A stretch of 64,000 nt of DNA from positions 1-64,000 of the forward strand of contig NZ_FORH01000007.1 in the NCBI RefSeq assembly GCF_900113955.1, in the 5' to 3' direction. A program made the translations under genes and the position numbers. The stretch is from Celeribacter neptunius (GTDB lineage Bacteria; Pseudomonadota; Alphaproteobacteria; Rhodobacterales; Rhodobacteraceae). Shown piece by piece: positions 9,003 through 16,241 of the stretch (its first letter is position 1; the number at the start of each line of letters is the position of its first letter). The notes under the pieces are model-generated. The model saw only the letters and a list, made by a program, of their open reading frames with translations, searched no databases and was not told where the DNA came from.

Positions 9003-9326
9003 ATGGTCAAACTCATCTTCGAAACCGCACAGGGCCAGAGGCGCGAAGTTGACGCGCGGGCCGGCGACAACATCATGTTCACGGCGGTGAGCCATGGTGT
9101 CGATGGCATTGTCGGGGAATGTGGCGGTGCGGCCATGTGCGCGACCTGTCATGTCTATCTCGACCCGGCTTTCGCCGCGGTACTGACACCCAAGCAGGAG
9201 ATCGAGACCGAAATGCTCGACTGTGCCGCGGCCGAGGTGACCGGGGCAAGCCGTCTCGGCTGTCAGGTTCAGATCACACCGGAGATGGAGGGCATGGTGG
9301 TGCGCCTGCCGGAAGCGCAATACTGA
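9003..9326 (+). CDS. [2Fe-2S] ferredoxin, second copy in the P450 island
   Basis: This 107-residue vertebrate-type ferredoxin has ligands C40, C46 and C49 (CGGAAMCATC) and C87; C74 is extra. GGGAGG precedes the ATG at 9003. It stands alone as a plus-strand unit and has no reductase of its own. The shared promoter element suggests it is expressed with, and serves, the CYP199-like P450 at 11758. It resembles the palustrisredoxin class that supports CYP199A enzymes, and would have to be reduced by the enzyme encoded at 5039. Confidence 0.95.
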   Translation: MVKLIFETAQGQRREVDARAGDNIMFTAVSHGVDGIVGECGGAAMCATCHVYLDPAFAAVLTPKQEIETEMLDCAAAEVTGASRLGCQVQITPEMEGMVVRLPEAQY

Positions 9327-9341
9327 GGCTTGGGTCGCGGG

Positions 9342-9845
9342 TCAGTCGGTTTCCGTCGTCTTGTGCATCAGATCGCGGTCGAGTTTTTCGACCTTCGGCA
9401 GATTGTCGGCCAGCCGCTGCAACAGGTCAAACAGGGTCGCGCGCTGCGTCTCGTCCAAGCCGTCGAGCAGGGCCGCCTCGCGCCGATAGGCGATCTCGAT
9501 GATCTCGTCATGGACCTTGGCGCCCTGTTTGGTGAGCCACAACAGCCGCTTTCCGGTGACCAGGCGCGCGACGGCCAGCCCCTGTTCCTCAAGCTTGCGG
9601 GTCGAGCGGCTGACCACGGATTTGTTCATCGCGACCATTTCCGAGACCCGGAGCGCCTGGATGCCCGGTTCATTGCGCAAGGCCGACAGGATGCGCCATT
9701 CGTTGAGGCCGAGATCGAAGAGCGAGAGATAGAGCTGAGACGCGCCCCAGGACAGGCGGTTGTTGATCAGTGACAGGAAATAGGGGGCATAGCTTTCCGC
9801 CCGCACCGAGAGATCGCGTTCAGTGACAATTTCCGGTTCGGACAT
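9342..9845 (-). CDS. MarR-family transcriptional regulator
   Basis: This 167-residue winged-helix regulator starts at the ATG at 9843-9845, which follows AGGAG with seven bases spacing; the longer frame to 9959 has no ribosome site. The MarR fold is visible in LGLNEWRILSALRNEPGI, the recognition helix around VSEMVAMNKSVVSRSTRKLE and the wing near VTGKRLLWLTKQG. It is divergent from dhaK, with a 16-bp palindrome AGTTT-N6-AAACT at 9887-9902 in between. That palindrome, read on the other strand, resembles the promoter elements at 8950 and 11709, so this protein is the best candidate repressor of ferredoxin 2 and P450-2. Confidence 0.92.
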   Translation of the reverse strand: MSEPEIVTERDLSVRAESYAPYFLSLINNRLSWGASQLYLSLFDLGLNEWRILSALRNEPGIQALRVSEMVAMNKSVVSRSTRKLEEQGLAVARLVTGKRLLWLTKQGAKVHDEIIEIAYRREAALLDGLDETQRATLFDLLQRLADNLPKVEKLDRDLMHKTTETD

Positions 9846-9886
9846 GGCGGGGCTCCTGATTGTTCCGACATGGATAGCGAAGCCCG

Positions 9887-9902
9887 AGTTTAATTGCAAA
9901 CT
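9887..9902. promoter_or_regulatory. Palindrome between marR and dhaK
   Basis: The sequence AGTTT-AATTGC-AAACT is an inverted repeat in the 128-bp divergent region. Its reverse complement contains TTTGCAATTAAACT, close to GTTGCAAATTAAATT at 11710-11724. It is a plausible autoregulatory site for the MarR protein. This is inference from similarity only. Confidence 0.4.
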
Positions 9903-9973
9903 GCTCGAGGCCGATATGGCCCATAATAAAGAGACCGGGCGCACCGGCGCTGCGTTCAAGGGAGGAGAAACGC

Positions 9974-11665
9974 ATGAAGAAATTGATCAATGATGTGCCG
10001 GCCGTGGTGCCGGAGGCGCTAAAGGGGCTGGTGAGGTCTTCGGTCGGGCTCCGGCTGATCGAGGGCACGACCACGGTGGTGCGCGCCGATCTCGAGACGG
10101 TGCTTGCGGCGGGCAAGGTGGCGCTGATTTCCGGCGGCGGCTCCGGTCATGAGCCGGCCCATGCCGGCTATGTTGGGCCGGGCTTGTTGAGCGCGGCGGT
10201 GGCCGGCGACGTCTTTGCCTCGCCCTCGACCGATGCGGTGCTCACCGCGATCCGCGCTGTGGCCGGGTCGGGGGGCGTGCTTCTGATCGTCAAGAATTAC
10301 ACTGGCGACCGGCTGAATTTCGGTCTGGCGGCGGAAATCGCGCGCAGTGAAGGGGTCGAGGTCGATCTGGTGATCGTCGACGATGACAGCGCGCTGGGCA
10401 CGGCGGAGGAAACCGCGGGGCGGCGCGGCATCGCCGGCACGGTGTTCGTCCACAAGATCGCCGGTGCCGCCGCCGAAGCCGGATTGCCGTTGGCCGAGGT
10501 CAAGCGCCGGGCCGAAGCGGCGGTGGCGGCGACCGGTTCGATGGGCGTGGCGCTCTCCCCCTGTATCGTCCCGGCCGCCGGGACGCCGAATTTCGAACTC
10601 GGCGCCGGCGAGATCGAGATGGGTCTGGGCATTCATGGCGAGGCCGGGCTGGAACGCGGGCCGCTTTTGCCAGCGCGGGCGCTGGCCCATGCGCTGGTTG
10701 ACAAGATCGTCACGGATCGGGGGTTTGCCGCGGGTGAGCGGGTCGCGCTTCTGGTCAACAACCTCGGTGCAACGCCGCCGATGGAAGTGTCGATCATGGC
10801 CGGGGATGCACTCGATGCCTGCGCCGCCGCCGGGTTGGCGGTCGAGCGGATCTGGGCCGGGACCTTCCTGACCGCGATCGACATGGCCGGGGTGTCGCTG
10901 TCGCTGATGCGGCTCGACGCGGCGCGGCTCGATGCGCTTGACGCCATGGCCATGGCGCCGGCCTGGGCACTGCCCGGCCATCCGGGCGAGCCGGTCACGC
11001 TGCCTGTCTCGCTGCCGGGGCCGCAAACCCCCGTGGCGAAAATCTCGGCGGAGCAGGGCGATCTCGGCAGCGTCGCCGCGATCATGGCGGCTTGCCGGGC
11101 TCTGATCGCGACGGAACCGGAATTGACCCGTATGGATCAGATTGTCGGCGATGGCGATATCGGTCGTTCTCTGGCCGGTGGGGCGGAGGCGCTGATCGCG
11201 GCTGAGAGCGAGTTGAAGCCCCTCTCCGGAGCAACGCTTTGGCTGCGGGTGGGCGCGATCATCCGCGCCTCCACCGGCGGCACCTCCGGACCGCTCTATG
11301 CCATTCTGGCCACCGGCGCGGGCAATGCCCTGAACGCTGCCGGGCCGGAGCCATTGACGCAGCTCACCGACGCATTTGCCGCGGGTGTCGCCGCGTTGCG
11401 CGCCCTGGGCGGGGCCGTGCCGGGGGATCGCACCATGGTTGATGCCCTGGCCCCGGCCGTGAAAGCCATGCGACAGGCGCAGGATATCAAGAGTGCCCTG
11501 CGTCTTGCCTCTGAAGCGGCGGAGCTTGGCGCGGCGGCGACCGCCGAGATGGCGCCGCGACTTGGCCGGTCGAGCTATGTCGGGGCGCGGGTCCTGGGCC
11601 ATCGCGATCCCGGGGCGCAGGCGGTGGCGATCTGGCTTGCCGCAGCTGCCGAAGCCATGGCGTGA
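9974..11665 (+). CDS. dhaK: Dihydroxyacetone kinase, ATP-type, DhaK-DhaL fusion
   Basis: This 563-residue cytosolic kinase phosphorylates dihydroxyacetone, and usually glyceraldehyde, with ATP. The N-terminal DhaK half has SGGGSGHEPAHAGYVG and the substrate-binding His in GLGIHGEAGLERGP. The C-terminal DhaL half has the metal/ATP-binding acidic loop DQIVGDGDIGRSLAGG and STGGTSGPLYA. The single-chain layout is that of ATP-dependent enzymes such as Citrobacter DhaK, not the PTS-dependent split form. Start: GGGAGGAGAAACGC before ATG 9974. It sits between the MarR regulator and the second P450, which suggests that the pathway releases a triose. Confidence 0.95.
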   Translation: MKKLINDVPAVVPEALKGLVRSSVGLRLIEGTTTVVRADLETVLAAGKVALISGGGSGHEPAHAGYVGPGLLSAAVAGDVFASPSTDAVLTAIRAVAGSGGVLLIVKNYTGDRLNFGLAAEIARSEGVEVDLVIVDDDSALGTAEETAGRRGIAGTVFVHKIAGAAAEAGLPLAEVKRRAEAAVAATGSMGVALSPCIVPAAGTPNFELGAGEIEMGLGIHGEAGLERGPLLPARALAHALVDKIVTDRGFAAGERVALLVNNLGATPPMEVSIMAGDALDACAAAGLAVERIWAGTFLTAIDMAGVSLSLMRLDAARLDALDAMAMAPAWALPGHPGEPVTLPVSLPGPQTPVAKISAEQGDLGSVAAIMAACRALIATEPELTRMDQIVGDGDIGRSLAGGAEALIAAESELKPLSGATLWLRVGAIIRASTGGTSGPLYAILATGAGNALNAAGPEPLTQLTDAFAAGVAALRALGGAVPGDRTMVDALAPAVKAMRQAQDIKSALRLASEAAELGAAATAEMAPRLGRSSYVGARVLGHRDPGAQAVAIWLAAAAEAMA

Positions 11666-11708
11666 CAGAGGCTGGATCAGCCGTTCTGTCGAGCGGCTGC
11701 AAAATACA

Positions 11709-11740
11709 AGTTGCAAATTAAATTTGTTGAACATTAAACT
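11709..11740 (+). promoter_or_regulatory. Candidate promoter/operator of P450-2
   Basis: This element is 49 bp ahead of the P450 start. It has a possible -35 TTGCAA (11711-11716) and -10 ATTAAA (11733-11738) spaced 16 bp, with a 13-bp palindrome CAAATT-A-AATTTG between them. It matches the ferredoxin-2 element at 8950-8981 at 23 of 32 positions by eye. The palindrome inside the promoter spacer favours repression by a dimeric regulator such as the local MarR protein. Confidence 0.55.
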
Positions 11741-11757
11741 GAATTCGGGAGGAGCTC

Positions 11758-12981
11758 ATGCTCGAAACGCAGGACAATCAGGGGGGCATGCACGGCCGCC
11801 CGGTGTTGGACGTCGATCCGTTCAGCCAGGAGGCGCGTGACAATCCGGAGGCCTTCGACCGTGCGGTGCGCGCGGCGGGACCGGTGGCCTGGATTCCGAA
11901 ATACGGGGTCTGGATCACCGGGCAGGACGCGGTGGTGCGCGAGGTGTTTTCCGACTGGCGGCGGTTTTCCTCGGCCTATGGCACCGGCATGACCAATGTC
12001 ATCCGCGAGGAGCCATGGCGCAAGCCTTCGGTCATTCTCGAAGCCGATCCGCCGGTGCATACGCCGAACCGCAAGGTGCTGTCGCGGGTGCTTTCGGTGC
12101 CCGCGCTGCGCCGGCTCGAGGCGGATTTCAAACGCGAGGCGGAGCGCATGGTCGATGCGCTGGTGGAACGGCGCCGCTTTGATCTGGCGGAGGATCTGGC
12201 CTTTGCCTTCCCGTTCAAGGTCCTGCCCGATGCGGCGGGTTTGAGCCCCGACGGGCGGCATCATCTGATGCCCTATTCGACCCTGAATTTCAACGCGATG
12301 GGCCCCAAGAACGCGCTTTATCAAGAGGCCCGCCGGGTGGTCGAGGAACAGGGCACGTTCGAGTATGTCAGCGCCCAGATGCGCGAGGAAAACATCCGGC
12401 CGGGCAGTTTCGGAGCAGAGATCTACGCCGCCGCTCATGCAGGCGAGATCACCATGGAAGAGGCCGGCATGTTGGTGCGGGCGTTCATTTCGGCGGGGAT
12501 CGACACGACGGTGTTCGGCATCGGTATGACGCTGGTGGCTCTGCTGGAGCGGCCGGAACAATGGGACATGCTGCGGGCCGATCCGGAGCTGGCACGCCCG
12601 GCCTTTGAGGAAGGGTTGCGGTTCAACGCGCCGAGCCCGGTGATCGGGCGCACGACCTCGGGGCCGACCGAGCTGGCCGGGGTGCAGCTCGGCGGCGAGG
12701 AAAAGGTGCTGATGTGGCTCGCTGCGGCCAATCGCGATCCGGCGCGCTGGGAGCGCCCGGACGAATATGACATCACCCGCCGCCCGGTCGGGCATCTGGC
12801 CTTCGGTGTCGGTGTGCACGGCTGTGTCGGGCAGATGGTCGCCCGGCTCGAGGCCGAGGCGGTGCTGCGGGCGCTGGCGGCCCGGGTGAAACGCATCCAT
12901 CTGACCGGTGCGCCGGAAAAGGTGAATATCAACTGGCTCAGAGGGTATCATTCGATCCCGGTGGAGGTGGAGCCGGCGTAA
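11758..12981 (+). CDS. Cytochrome P450, CYP199-like (aromatic-acid oxidising family)
   Basis: This 407-residue P450 has a normal I-helix (SAGIDTTVFG; D249, T250, T251), the K-helix ExxR in FEEGLRFNAP and the heme loop FGVGVHGCVGQ with C356. Several stretches are very close to what I recall of CYP199A enzymes of Rhodopseudomonas: EKPWRxPSLILEADPP-like residues 84-99, NFNAMGP, GEKVLMxLxxANRDPxRW and HxCVGQxVARLEAE. Those enzymes demethylate or hydroxylate para-substituted benzoates with a [2Fe-2S] ferredoxin. The start has GGGAGGAG upstream. A TRAP transporter operon begins 91 bp downstream on the same strand. The actual substrate is an inference. Confidence 0.93.
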   Translation: MLETQDNQGGMHGRPVLDVDPFSQEARDNPEAFDRAVRAAGPVAWIPKYGVWITGQDAVVREVFSDWRRFSSAYGTGMTNVIREEPWRKPSVILEADPPVHTPNRKVLSRVLSVPALRRLEADFKREAERMVDALVERRRFDLAEDLAFAFPFKVLPDAAGLSPDGRHHLMPYSTLNFNAMGPKNALYQEARRVVEEQGTFEYVSAQMREENIRPGSFGAEIYAAAHAGEITMEEAGMLVRAFISAGIDTTVFGIGMTLVALLERPEQWDMLRADPELARPAFEEGLRFNAPSPVIGRTTSGPTELAGVQLGGEEKVLMWLAAANRDPARWERPDEYDITRRPVGHLAFGVGVHGCVGQMVARLEAEAVLRALAARVKRIHLTGAPEKVNINWLRGYHSIPVEVEPA

Positions 12982-13072
12982 TCAGAATCCCAAAAGGGAC
13001 ATGTAAAGGACTGAACTGAACCAAGCACATGCAAGCGCCGGAGGAGGGCGCGCGCAAGGGAGGAAACGCATC

Positions 13073-14194
13073 ATGAAACTGACAGTAGGATTCTGCGCCA
13101 TTGCAGGATTGGCGATCGGGGGGAACATCACCCCGGTCATGGCCGAAACGCCGATCTACGGGTCCTGGCCACCGGCCTCGGATTATCTCAACACCGATAC
13201 ATTGCCCGCGGCTTTTTCGATGATCGAAGAAGAGACCGGGGGCGATGTCACCTGGGATCTGATCGCCGGCGGGCAATTGGCGGATGGCCGTGGCTCTCTG
13301 GCCGCGGTGGGCGACGGGCTGATGCAGGGCGGGTTGCAGATCCCGGTCTATACGCCCGGGGCGATGCCCTCGCTGACGATGCTCTATTCCGTCGTGGTGC
13401 CGGGCAATGACCCGGTGGCTGTCGCCGGCGCGGTGAGCGAGACGCTGTTTCTCGACTGTGCCGAATGTTTGGCGGAGGAGAAGGAGAACAATGTCCTGCC
13501 GCTCGGGCCCTTCGCCTCGGCGTCCTATCGTCTGATGTGCACCGAACCGGTGGCATCGATGGCGGATCTGAAAGGCAAACGCATCCGCGCCACCGGCGGC
13601 TATGCGGAAATGGCGGCGATGGGCGGGGCGACGCCGATGGCGGTGACCCTGACCGAGGCGGTGAGCCTGTTGCAGCGTGGCGGGCTCGATTGCCTGATGG
13701 CGGCGCGCGAATGGCTTCAGACCTACGGCTATGGCGAATACGCGAAACAGGTGACCGACCTGCCTCTGGGCGTGGCCTCTCCTGCCGTCGGGCTTTTGAT
13801 GAACCGCGAGGCCTTCCTCGATATGTCGCCGGAGGCGCAGCAGGCGCATCTGCGCGCCTCGGCCTATGTGACCGCCAAGCATACGATCGGCAATTATGTC
13901 GAGCGCGATCAGGAAAGCTTTGCCCATCAGCAGGCCGAAATGGGGGTAGAGCTGGTCGCTCCGGGCGCAGATCTCACCGCGATGGTCGGCGGGTTCATCG
14001 AGGAGGACAAGGCGCGTCTGATCGAGAATGGCAAGGCGCTCGGCCTCAAGGACCCGGCCACCCTGATCGACAGCTATCTTGCCAATGTCGAGAAATGGCG
14101 CGGCTATTCGGCCGAGATCGACGGGGATGTCGAGGCTTTCGCGGCCAAGCTCTGGGATGAGGTCTATTCCAAGCTCGATCCGTCCAGCTTGTGA
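13073..14194 (+). CDS. dctP: TRAP transporter substrate-binding protein (DctP family), second copy
   Basis: This 373-residue periplasmic solute-binding protein has a Sec signal (MKLTVGFCAIAGLAIGG through PVMA). The mature part shows DctP-type features, including a conserved Arg region in MADLKGKRIRATGGYAEMAA and the late segment EWLQTYGYGEYAKQV. It precedes dctQ and dctM on the same strand, giving a complete three-part transporter. GGGAGGAAACGCATC lies upstream of the ATG. It is only distantly like the binding protein at 3870, so the two probably bind different or related ligands. The adjacent CYP199-like P450 suggests an aromatic acid. Confidence 0.92.
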   Translation: MKLTVGFCAIAGLAIGGNITPVMAETPIYGSWPPASDYLNTDTLPAAFSMIEEETGGDVTWDLIAGGQLADGRGSLAAVGDGLMQGGLQIPVYTPGAMPSLTMLYSVVVPGNDPVAVAGAVSETLFLDCAECLAEEKENNVLPLGPFASASYRLMCTEPVASMADLKGKRIRATGGYAEMAAMGGATPMAVTLTEAVSLLQRGGLDCLMAAREWLQTYGYGEYAKQVTDLPLGVASPAVGLLMNREAFLDMSPEAQQAHLRASAYVTAKHTIGNYVERDQESFAHQQAEMGVELVAPGADLTAMVGGFIEEDKARLIENGKALGLKDPATLIDSYLANVEKWRGYSAEIDGDVEAFAAKLWDEVYSKLDPSSL

Positions 14195-14300
14195 GACATG
14201 TCGAGACCATGTGTGTCTCGTGAGCTCGCGGGTCAGCGCATGTTGCTGGCCCGTTCCGATCTATCGTCGAAATATCCATAGTCGAAATACGAGGGCTTTG

Positions 14301-14846
14301 ATGAAACCTCTGCAGAAATTTGCGACGGGGCTGGCCGATCTGTTGTTCTGGATCGCGCTGGGCGCCGGGGCGCTGATGATGACCCATGTCACGGTCGATG
14401 TGATCTCGCGCACCCTGTTCAACCATCCGTTGCCGGGGACAGGCGAGATCACCGCCTCCTATTACATGATCGCCGTGGCCTTTCTGCCGCTGGCCTGGGT
14501 GAGCTGGCGCGATCAGCATGTGACAGCGGATCTTTTCGTCAGCCAGATGGGGCCGCGCCTGCAAAAGCTGGTGGCGCTGCTCACCGATCTTCTGGCCATC
14601 GCCTATGTCTCGACCTTCGTCTGGCAGACCTGGCTCTCGGCCCTCTCAAAGACCAGACGCGGCGAAGTCTGGGAGATTTTCGGGGGCTATCTGCCGATCT
14701 GGCCGACGCGCTGGCTTTTGCCGATCGGTGGTGCTGCAATGGTGCTTGTGCTGGTGATCAAGCTCCTGCTGCGCCTGTCCGGCGGGGATACGCCGCGACA
14801 GGCACCCGATGCCGCCCCGGATCTGCCCAGTTCGGAAGGGGTGTGA
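14301..14846 (+). CDS. dctQ: TRAP transporter small permease subunit (DctQ)
   Basis: This 181-residue inner-membrane protein has four predicted helices, including LADLLFWIALGAGALMMTHV, YYMIAVAFLPLAWVSW and LLPIGGAAMVLVLVIKLLL. The DctQ hallmark WRDQHVTADLF is present. The start ATG at 14301 has GAGG six bases upstream; the open frame to 14079 overlaps the binding-protein gene and is not credible. It lies 106 bp after dctP and is followed directly by dctM. Confidence 0.9.
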   Translation: MKPLQKFATGLADLLFWIALGAGALMMTHVTVDVISRTLFNHPLPGTGEITASYYMIAVAFLPLAWVSWRDQHVTADLFVSQMGPRLQKLVALLTDLLAIAYVSTFVWQTWLSALSKTRRGEVWEIFGGYLPIWPTRWLLPIGGAAMVLVLVIKLLLRLSGGDTPRQAPDAAPDLPSSEGV

Positions 14847-14847
14847 T

Positions 14848-16164
14848 ATGGAGACGCTCTATTTCGGGCTGGCGACGCTGGCGATCCTGTTGACCCTGAT
14901 CGGGCTGCGTGTGCCGATCGGCGTGGCGTTGGGCGTCGTCTCGCTCGGCGGGCTGGCCTATGTGCGCAACGTGCCGATTGCCCTGTCGATCCTGCGTGAA
15001 ACGCCGTTTTCCTTTGCCGCAAGCTGGGACCTGACCGCGATCCCGATGTTCCTGCTGATGGGGGCGATCGCCAACCAGTCGGGGATTTCCTCGGCGCTGT
15101 TCCGGGCGGCACGGCTGTGGTTCTCGGCCCTGCCCGGCGGGCTGGCGGTGGCGGCCAATATGGCCTCGGCCGGGTTTGCGGCGGCCTGCGGCTCTTCGTT
15201 GGCTTCGGCCGCCGCGATGGGCCGGCTGGCGATCCCGGAAATGCTGCGCGCGGGTTATGACAAGGGGTTGGCCACAGGTGTCGTGGCTTCTGCCGGCACC
15301 TTGTCGGCGCTGATCCCGCCCTCGATCCTGCTGGTGCTCTACGGCGTCTTTGCCGAGGTCTCGATCTCGCGCCTGCTGATCGCCGGTGTGATCCCGGGGC
15401 TTTTGACCGGGGCGGCCTATGTCGTGATGATCCTGATCCGATGCAAGCTCAACCCGGCACTGGCGCCGAAGCTCGATGCTGAAGACCTGGCCACGCTCAA
15501 ACGCGATCGCATGTCGTCGCTCAAGGAAACCTGGCCGCTCGCCGTGCTCATTCTCGGCATCATCGGCGGGCTTTACGGTGGCATCGTGACCCCGACCGAG
15601 GCCGGAGGTGCCGGTGCCGCCCTGGCGCTCGTGATCTCGCTGGTGCAGCGCCGGATGAGCCTGCGACGCTTCATCGAAGCGTTGAAAGAGGCGATGGCGG
15701 TGACGGCGCAGATCTTTTTTGTCGGCATGGGCGCGGTGATGTACACGCGGCTTTTGTCGCTGACCGGGGTCTCGGGGCTTCTGGTCGATATGATCGGCGG
15801 CTGGGCCGGCGATCCGCTGTTGATCGTCATCGCCCTGTCGGTGATCTATCTCGTCCTCGGCATGTTCCTCGATCCTCTCGGGATCATGCTGATCACCATG
15901 CCGGTTTTCCTGCCGATGATCGATACGCTCGGGCTGGATCTGATCTGGTTCGGCATCATCGTGGTGAAATATATCGAGATCGGCATGATCACACCGCCGA
16001 TGGGGATGAATGTTTTCGTGGTCAAATCCGTGGTCGGCGATCAGGTGCCGATCTGGACGATCTTTCGCGGCGTCGGCTGGTTCCTCGCCTGCGAGGTCGT
16101 GGTGATGGTGCTGCTGATCGCTTTCCCTTCGATCACTTTGTTCCTGCCGGATCTGATGCGTTGA
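14848..16164 (+). CDS. dctM: TRAP transporter large permease subunit (DctM)
   Basis: This 438-residue polytopic membrane protein forms the Na+-coupled transport channel of the TRAP system. Many hydrophobic helices and DctM signatures are visible (IPMFLLMGAIANQSG, ASAGTLSALIPPSILLVLYG, TPTEAGGAGAALALVISL). The start ATG at 14848 lies one base after the dctQ stop, so the two are translationally coupled; the frame opens earlier only within dctQ. It ends the plus-strand operon. Confidence 0.94.
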   Translation: METLYFGLATLAILLTLIGLRVPIGVALGVVSLGGLAYVRNVPIALSILRETPFSFAASWDLTAIPMFLLMGAIANQSGISSALFRAARLWFSALPGGLAVAANMASAGFAAACGSSLASAAAMGRLAIPEMLRAGYDKGLATGVVASAGTLSALIPPSILLVLYGVFAEVSISRLLIAGVIPGLLTGAAYVVMILIRCKLNPALAPKLDAEDLATLKRDRMSSLKETWPLAVLILGIIGGLYGGIVTPTEAGGAGAALALVISLVQRRMSLRRFIEALKEAMAVTAQIFFVGMGAVMYTRLLSLTGVSGLLVDMIGGWAGDPLLIVIALSVIYLVLGMFLDPLGIMLITMPVFLPMIDTLGLDLIWFGIIVVKYIEIGMITPPMGMNVFVVKSVVGDQVPIWTIFRGVGWFLACEVVVMVLLIAFPSITLFLPDLMR

Positions 16165-16241
16165 GACGCGTCGGGGCAACGGAGAGGGAAAAGTGGCGAG
16201 CGAAGCGCCCACCGCATTGCGGTGGGCGCCGGTTCGGGCGC

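Noticed and set aside
10019-11734. 571-codon minus-strand frame opposite dhaK
   Set aside because: It is a shadow of the kinase gene, and it would also cover the P450-2 promoter element.
14758-16212. 484-codon minus-strand frame opposite dctM
   Set aside because: Extremely His/Gln/Asp/Arg-rich composition typical of the reverse frame of a membrane-protein gene; no ribosome site.
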